From: CAZSNH01 sp052388455
GTDB taxonomy: Bacteria; Pseudomonadota; Alphaproteobacteria; Rhizobiales; Hyphomicrobiaceae
Assembly (NCBI GenBank): GCA_052388455.1
Contig: JBQTIA010000144.1
Coordinates: 1 to 6,424, forward strand
DNA length: 6,424 bases
Reading direction: 5' to 3'
In this document: one piece after another, positions 1 through 3,827 of the stretch
How the letters are laid out: every line of letters begins with the position of its first letter
Position numbering within the stretch: position 1 is the first letter of the stretch
Position numbers and translations under genes: made by a program
Notes under the pieces: model-generated
Databases searched by the model: none
What the model was told of the DNA's origin: nothing
What the model saw: the letters and a program-made list of their open reading frames with translations, nothing else

Positions 1-71
1 GGCTCTCGACGACGGGCTTCCTCGACCAGGTGGACGCGAATTTGAAGAAGGCTATGGCGAAGGCGGCTTGA
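1..71 (+). CDS. icd: C-terminal end of NADP-dependent isocitrate dehydrogenase (partial)
   Basis: Only the last 22 codons are present, in the frame starting at base 3 and ending with TGA at 69-71. The peptide begins LSTTGFLDQVDANLKK and ends AMAKAA. It resembles the C-terminus of the dimeric NADP-isocitrate dehydrogenases of rhizobia and mitochondria; human IDH2 ends with a similar LNTTDFLD...NL..AL stretch. The enzyme oxidatively decarboxylates isocitrate to 2-oxoglutarate in the cytosol, making NADPH for the TCA cycle. The assignment rests on this short tail, remembered family ends, and the common closeness of icd and alaS in Hyphomicrobiales. No catalytic residue is visible. No clear terminator follows the stop: only a 4-bp stem (GCGG/CCGC) spans it. 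Confidence 0.68.
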   Translation, partial: LSTTGFLDQVDANLKKAMAKAA

Positions 72-100
72 GTACCGCGAAAGGGTGGCTGGTTCATTTC

Positions 101-129
101 TTGACGCGCCAATGAGCGGGCAGTAGATT
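101..129 (+). promoter_or_regulatory. sigma70-like promoter of the toxin-antitoxin operon
   Basis: A -35 hexamer TTGACG (101-106, five of six matches to TTGACA) and a -10 hexamer TAGATT (124-129, four of six to TATAAT) are separated by exactly 17 bp. The predicted transcription start is near 136, about 23 bases before the antitoxin ATG at 159. The -10 side falls in an A/T-rich patch that stands out from the GC-rich surroundings. It is immediately upstream of the antitoxin gene and shares bases with the palindrome at 128-144, as expected for an autoregulated promoter. The hexamers are read directly; promoter activity is inferred. Confidence 0.62.
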
Positions 130-144
130 AGCTAACTTAGCTAA
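128..144. promoter_or_regulatory. Palindromic operator for antitoxin autoregulation
   Basis: The sequence TTAGCTAAcTTAGCTAA is a perfect 17-bp palindrome around C136. It is built from two copies of an 8-bp self-complementary word TTAGCTAA with one base between them. It overlaps the last two bases of the -10 hexamer and the expected start site of the toxin-antitoxin promoter. Phd/YefM-family antitoxins are dimeric DNA-binding proteins that repress their own operon by binding palindromes at the promoter, more tightly with toxin bound. Two adjacent half-palindromes would suit two antitoxin dimers. The repeat is seen directly; its role as operator is inferred from position and family. Confidence 0.65.
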
Positions 145-158
145 GTAGGCGCGCAGGC

Positions 159-470
159 ATGCCCACCGTCACCATCCACGAGGCAAAGACGAACCTTTCC
201 GAGCTCATCCGCCGCGTGGAAGCAGGCGAGGAGATCGTCATTGCGCGCGGCGACAAGCCGGTGGCGGTGTTGTCCGAGTACAAAGGTGAGGACATCAAGC
301 AGCGGCGCGCACGGGCCTTCGGTTGTGAAGCCGGCAAGTACCCGCCGACGGCCGATGACGTGCTGTTCGGTGAAATGAGCGACGCCGACTTCATCGAGGC
401 GTTCGGGCAGGACTTCTTCGACCTGCACAGCACCCCTCCGAAATCGGCAAAGAAGAAGCCGTCCAAATGA
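159..470 (+). CDS. Phd/YefM-family antitoxin (VapB-type partner of a PIN toxin)
   Basis: This 103-residue protein is the antitoxin of a type II toxin-antitoxin pair. Residues 1-45 carry the prevent-host-death/YefM signature: a short strand (TVTIHEAK), a helix with TNLSELIRRVEAG, a hairpin with EEIVIARGDKPVAVL. This fold dimerises and binds the operator. Residues 60-90 (GKYPPTADDVLFGEMSDADF onward) form an acidic segment typical of the region that folds onto and blocks the toxin. The tail (KSAKKKPSK) is lysine-rich, which makes the protein somewhat longer than the usual 75-90 residues. ATG 159 is the only good start: the frame is closed by TAG at 138-140, and AGG at 147-149 can serve as a weak ribosome site. 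Its stop overlaps the toxin start as ATGA, so translation is likely coupled. Autorepression through the palindrome at 128-144 is inferred. Confidence 0.88.
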   Translation: MPTVTIHEAKTNLSELIRRVEAGEEIVIARGDKPVAVLSEYKGEDIKQRRARAFGCEAGKYPPTADDVLFGEMSDADFIEAFGQDFFDLHSTPPKSAKKKPSK

Positions 471-853
471 GGCTGCTACTCGACACGCACGTGTTCCTGT
501 GGATGCGTCGTGAGCCTAAACGTTTGTCTCGTCGCGTTGCTGCCCTTCTCAAAAGCCCGTCCGAAGACCTTTACGTGAGTGTCGGAACGGGCTGGGAGAT
601 CGCAACCAAGGTGCGAATTGGCAAGCTCGTGTTCGACCCGACATTTCTCGACGACTTCGCGATGCGGGTGCGGGCGATGGGCATCAATCCGCTGGGCATA
701 ACGGCCTCGCATGCCATCTCCGGCGCATTGCTGCCGGGCAAGCACAAAGATCCGTTCGACCGCCTCCTGGCCGCCCAAGCGAAACTCGAGCATCTGACAC
801 TTGTCAGTGCCGATCCAGCGTTCAAAGAGCTGTCTATTCAAACCTTTTGGTGA
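467..853 (+). CDS. vapC: VapC-family PIN-domain ribonuclease toxin
   Basis: This 128-residue protein is a single PIN domain, the usual length for VapC. It opens with the canonical MRLLLDTHVFLW, giving the first metal-binding Asp (D6). The other acidic residues fall where the family has them: E44 in GWEIATKVRIGKL, D95 and D98 in HKDPFDRLLAAQA, and D116 in TLVSADPAF. Together they hold Mg2+/Mn2+ for RNA cleavage. Known VapC toxins cut tRNAs or the sarcin-ricin loop of 23S rRNA and stop translation; the target here cannot be told from sequence. The active site looks intact. The start overlaps the antitoxin stop by ATGA with no strong ribosome site (only purine-rich AAGAAGAAG upstream), so synthesis probably depends on antitoxin translation. 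The gene ends five bases before the end of the convergent hydrolase gene. Confidence 0.92.
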   Translation: MRLLLDTHVFLWMRREPKRLSRRVAALLKSPSEDLYVSVGTGWEIATKVRIGKLVFDPTFLDDFAMRVRAMGINPLGITASHAISGALLPGKHKDPFDRLLAAQAKLEHLTLVSADPAFKELSIQTFW

Positions 854-858
854 GATGG

Positions 859-1752
859 TTATCGCTTGGTGGCACTGACGAATTTCACCACCTCTTCCAG
901 CACGGGCGCGCGCCAGCGCAGGCCCCACGCCATGGCGCTGACGATGCCGAAGTGGCCGATGCCGGACAATTCGATCTCCTTCACCTCGACGGCCGATGAC
1001 CGCAGTGCCGCCGAGAGGTCGCGCGTGTTGTAGAGCTTCACCGTATCGTCGGCGAGGCCATGCATCAGCAGTGCGGGCGGCGCGTGTGGCCCGGCGAAGG
1101 TCACCGGCCGCGCCGTGTCGGCGGTCTCGACGCTGGCGAACACGTCCTTTGTCGACGGCCAGGTCGTGGGATCGAAGGCGTAAGGTCCGGCGAGCCCGAC
1201 GAGGGCTGCGGGGCGCGGTAATCCCTCGCCGGCCTTGTCGAGGTAGCGGCGGTCGAGCACCATCAGCGCGGCCATGTGCGCACCCGCCGAATGCCCCATG
1301 ACGACGATCGGCCGGCGGCCGGCATGGCTCAACTCGCGGGCCACCCACGCGTAGGCGCGGGCCGCATCGTCGAGGAAGCCGGGGAACTGCACCTCGGGAT
1401 AGAGGCGATAGTCGGGGATGACGGTCGTAAATCCGTGCGCGGCGAGCGCCGATCCGACGAAGCCGTACATGGCTTTCTCCCCGCTCCGCCAGCTTCCGCC
1501 ATAGAGGAAAAGAACGATCGGGCCGTCGGGGGCGGACGCTTCCGGGTCGTAGATGTCAAGCCGATGGCGCGGCCCACCGTCGTAGGCCACGTTACGGCGG
1601 ACCGCGATGCCGCCCTCGGAAACGGCCCGGCTGAACGCCACCAGCCCCGAGCGCGCACCGCCCGAGGTGGTGATGGCCCAGGCCAGCGCCAGCAGAAGAA
1701 CCGCCAAGCCGCCCAGAAAGGCCAGAACGGCCAGTAAAGTCATCCGCAGCAT
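859..1752 (-). CDS. Membrane-anchored or secreted alpha/beta-hydrolase (carboxylesterase/BD-FAE-like)
   Basis: This 297-residue protein starts with a hydrophobic segment (about residues 4-29) that can act as a signal anchor or signal peptide, so the catalytic domain should lie on the periplasmic side. The hydrolase core shows an oxyanion-hole motif YGGSW (84-88, where many esterases have HGGxW), the DYR motif (114-116), the nucleophile elbow GHSAG (153-157, Ser155), an acid in HGLADD (Asp235 or Asp236) and the catalytic His in GIGHFG (His267). These form a complete Ser-Asp-His triad. The family hydrolyses carboxylic esters of varied small substrates; the natural one is unknown. The first ATG is preferred because GAGGGG lies at good spacing before it, whereas Met4 is too far. 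It lies 90 bases downstream of the antiporter gene on the same strand and may be cotranscribed; the gap shows only a 5-bp stem (CGACG/CGTCG) and no convincing promoter. Confidence 0.85.
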   Translation of the reverse strand: MLRMTLLAVLAFLGGLAVLLLALAWAITTSGGARSGLVAFSRAVSEGGIAVRRNVAYDGGPRHRLDIYDPEASAPDGPIVLFLYGGSWRSGEKAMYGFVGSALAAHGFTTVIPDYRLYPEVQFPGFLDDAARAYAWVARELSHAGRRPIVVMGHSAGAHMAALMVLDRRYLDKAGEGLPRPAALVGLAGPYAFDPTTWPSTKDVFASVETADTARPVTFAGPHAPPALLMHGLADDTVKLYNTRDLSAALRSSAVEVKEIELSGIGHFGIVSAMAWGLRWRAPVLEEVVKFVSATKR

Positions 1753-1842
1753 GTTTCCCCTCGCCGGACGGAACGGATCCGAACGGACTACGCGAATACA
1801 GGCGTCGGGTTTCGCCGCTCGACTGCGACGGATCGTCGGGGA

Positions 1843-3669
1843 TCACTCCCCCTTCTTGCGGCCGGCGGCCTTGGCGCGCAGCCCGTGACTGGTCCGCCCG
1901 GCCGCGCTCGCGGCCTTTTGCAGGGTGGCGCGGAACTCGTCGCGCTTCTCGTGGATCGAAGCGATGACTGGCCCCGTCGGCACGCCGAGCCCGACGAGGG
2001 CCGCCTCGGACAGCTGCAGGCTCGCCTCGATCGTTTCCGGAACCGCGTCGGTCACTCCCATTTCATAAAGATGGCGCGCGTGCTCGGCATCGCGCGCACG
2101 GGCGACGATCACGATGTCGGGGCGCAGCGCCCTGACGGCCGCAACCAGCTCGTCGATCTCGGGCCAGTCGTGAATGGTCATAATGACCGCCTTCGCCTTG
2201 GGCAGGCCACAGCGGGTGAGAAATGCCGCGTTGCGCGCGTCGCCGAAGTAGACCGGCCGGCCCGCGCGCCGCGCATCGGTGACGAGGTTGCCGATGCGCT
2301 CGGTCACGACATGGCGCACGCCGTGCCGGTCGAGCATGTCTGACACCAGCTCTCCGACGCGACCGTGTCCGATCACGACGGCATCGACCGCCTGCTCCTC
2401 GGTTGGCAACAGGCTCAAAGCCGGGTCGGGAGATGCCACGTCGGCGGGGCCGGCAAAGAGACGACGTCCGATCACGTCGAGCAGCGGCAGGAAGACCATC
2501 GAGACCGCGACGACGTTCTTCAGGAAGGCCGCCCGCTCCGGCGAGATGACCCGGTAGAGCTCGGCCTGGGTGGTGACGATGAAGGCGAATTCTCCGCAGG
2601 CGCCGATCAGCAGTCCCGTCGCGATGGCCGTGCTCCACGAGAAGCCGAACCGGTGCGCCAGAACAGCCGCGATCACCGCCTTGCCGACGATGAGCGCCAT
2701 CGTCGTCGCCAGGATGGGCAGGGGATCGTTGATGAGGGCGGCGATGTCGATGCTCATGCCGACCGTGAAGAAGAAGGCGCCGAGCAGCAGCCCCTTGAAC
2801 GGCTCGATGGTCGCCTCGATGGCGCGGCGGAACTCGGTTTCCGCCAGCAGCAGGCCCGCGACGAAGGCGCCGAGCGCCATGGACAGCCCTGCGAGCGCGC
2901 TGATAAGCCCGCTTCCGACGGCCACCAGAAGTGTTGCCGCGACGAACACCTCCTGGTTGCCGCTGGCGGATACGAGGCGGAAGATCGGCCGCAGCAGAAT
3001 GGCGCCGACGGCGACAATCAGGCCGACTGCCAGCAACGCCTGCCCGAGGGCGAGTGCCACGCCGGAGAGCGCCTCTCCTTCCCGGCCCGGGCCGATCAGC
3101 GTCAGCAGCAGAAGCAGCGGGACGACGGCGAGATCCTGCAGCAGCAGGATGGCGAAGCTGGCCCGTCCCGTAGACGTCGCTAGCCGCTGCTGCTCGGAGA
3201 GCAGCTCGACGACGATGGCCGTCGAAGAGAGCGAAAGTGCGATCCCGATCACCAGCGCGGTTCCGGGGTCGAGCCCGAGCAGGCCCGCCGCCACGGCGAT
3301 CACCGCCGCCGAGAGCAGCACCTGCAGCCCGCCGAGACCGAACACGAGCCGGCGCATCGTGACCAGCCGCTTCAGCGACAGCTCGAGACCGATCAGGAAC
3401 AGGAGCAGCACGACACCGACCTCGCCGAGCGTCGCGAGACTGTCCTCGCTTCCGACGGTCACCAGCGCGAGCAGGGGAAGCTTCGCGGCCAGAGCACCGA
3501 GTCCCTTGGGGCCGAGCACCATGCCGGCGGCGAGGAAGCCAAGAACGGGGCTGACGCGCAGCCGCTGCACGAGCGGCACGATCAGCGCCGCCGTGACCAG
3601 AACGATCATCACGTCGCGGAGCCCGCCGAAATCGTGGGCTGCTTCGCCGATCGCCTGGACCTCCGTCAT
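1843..3669 (-). CDS. CPA2-family cation:proton antiporter, KefB/KefC type, with C-terminal TrkA-N domain
   Basis: This 608-residue inner-membrane protein has the two-part layout of KefB/KefC (about 600-620 residues). Residues 20-405 form roughly a dozen hydrophobic segments of the Na+/H+-exchanger fold. Family signatures include GFLAAGMVLGP (44-54), SLSSTAIVVELL (146-157), the transport pair Gln178-Asp179 in LLLQDLAVVPL, and GAFFFTVGMSID (297-308). Residues about 429-545 are a TrkA-N/RCK Rossmann domain with GHGRVGE (434-440) and YFGDA (474-478), which binds a nucleotide and gates transport. The C-terminus is a lysine/arginine-rich tail. Such proteins exchange K+ (or Na+) for protons, and in E. 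coli are gated by glutathione adducts and helped by KefF/KefG oxidoreductases; no such partner gene is in this window. ATG at 3669 is supported by GAGG seven bases upstream. It follows alaS by 147 bases on the same strand. Ion choice and glutathione control are not readable here. Confidence 0.9.
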   Translation of the reverse strand: MTEVQAIGEAAHDFGGLRDVMIVLVTAALIVPLVQRLRVSPVLGFLAAGMVLGPKGLGALAAKLPLLALVTVGSEDSLATLGEVGVVLLLFLIGLELSLKRLVTMRRLVFGLGGLQVLLSAAVIAVAAGLLGLDPGTALVIGIALSLSSTAIVVELLSEQQRLATSTGRASFAILLLQDLAVVPLLLLLTLIGPGREGEALSGVALALGQALLAVGLIVAVGAILLRPIFRLVSASGNQEVFVAATLLVAVGSGLISALAGLSMALGAFVAGLLLAETEFRRAIEATIEPFKGLLLGAFFFTVGMSIDIAALINDPLPILATTMALIVGKAVIAAVLAHRFGFSWSTAIATGLLIGACGEFAFIVTTQAELYRVISPERAAFLKNVVAVSMVFLPLLDVIGRRLFAGPADVASPDPALSLLPTEEQAVDAVVIGHGRVGELVSDMLDRHGVRHVVTERIGNLVTDARRAGRPVYFGDARNAAFLTRCGLPKAKAVIMTIHDWPEIDELVAAVRALRPDIVIVARARDAEHARHLYEMGVTDAVPETIEASLQLSEAALVGLGVPTGPVIASIHEKRDEFRATLQKAASAAGRTSHGLRAKAAGRKKGE

Positions 3670-3802
3670 GCCGTCGCCTCGCCTTTGCAGCCGAATTTAT
3701 CGGTCGGCAGCATGGCCGCAGCGCGACCCACATCGCAAGGGCGCACGCGGTCGCGATCGGATGTCGTCGATGCCGAACGGACGATGGGACACGACGGTGA
3801 GG

Positions 3803-3827
3803 CTGCTGCCCGAAGCTCAGGCAGCAG
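3803..3827 (-). terminator. Hairpin straddling the alaS stop codon (possible weak terminator)
   Basis: An 8-bp perfect stem, CTGCTGCC against GGCAGCAG, encloses a 9-base loop; the alaS stop codon (3817-3819) lies inside that loop. No run of T follows on the transcribed strand, so a classical intrinsic terminator is not supported. It may be attenuating or simply protect the 3' end. The rest of the gap up to the antiporter start (3670-3802) shows only an A/T-rich patch, CCGATAAATTCGG in minus-strand sense (3691-3703), that could hold a -10 element, with no good -35 at 17 bp. Confidence 0.35.

Noticed and set aside
84..88. Tyr in place of the usual His in the hydrolase oxyanion motif (residues 84-88 of the protein encoded at 859-1752)
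   Set aside because: YGGSW is, as far as I recall, a common variant in related bacterial hydrolases and the catalytic triad is complete, so no loss of function is implied. The coordinates given here are residue numbers, not bases.
2063..3733. Open frame on the - strand (556 codons) overlapping the antiporter in another frame
   Set aside because: Arg-rich translation with no domain; the antiporter frame has all the family motifs and a good ribosome site.
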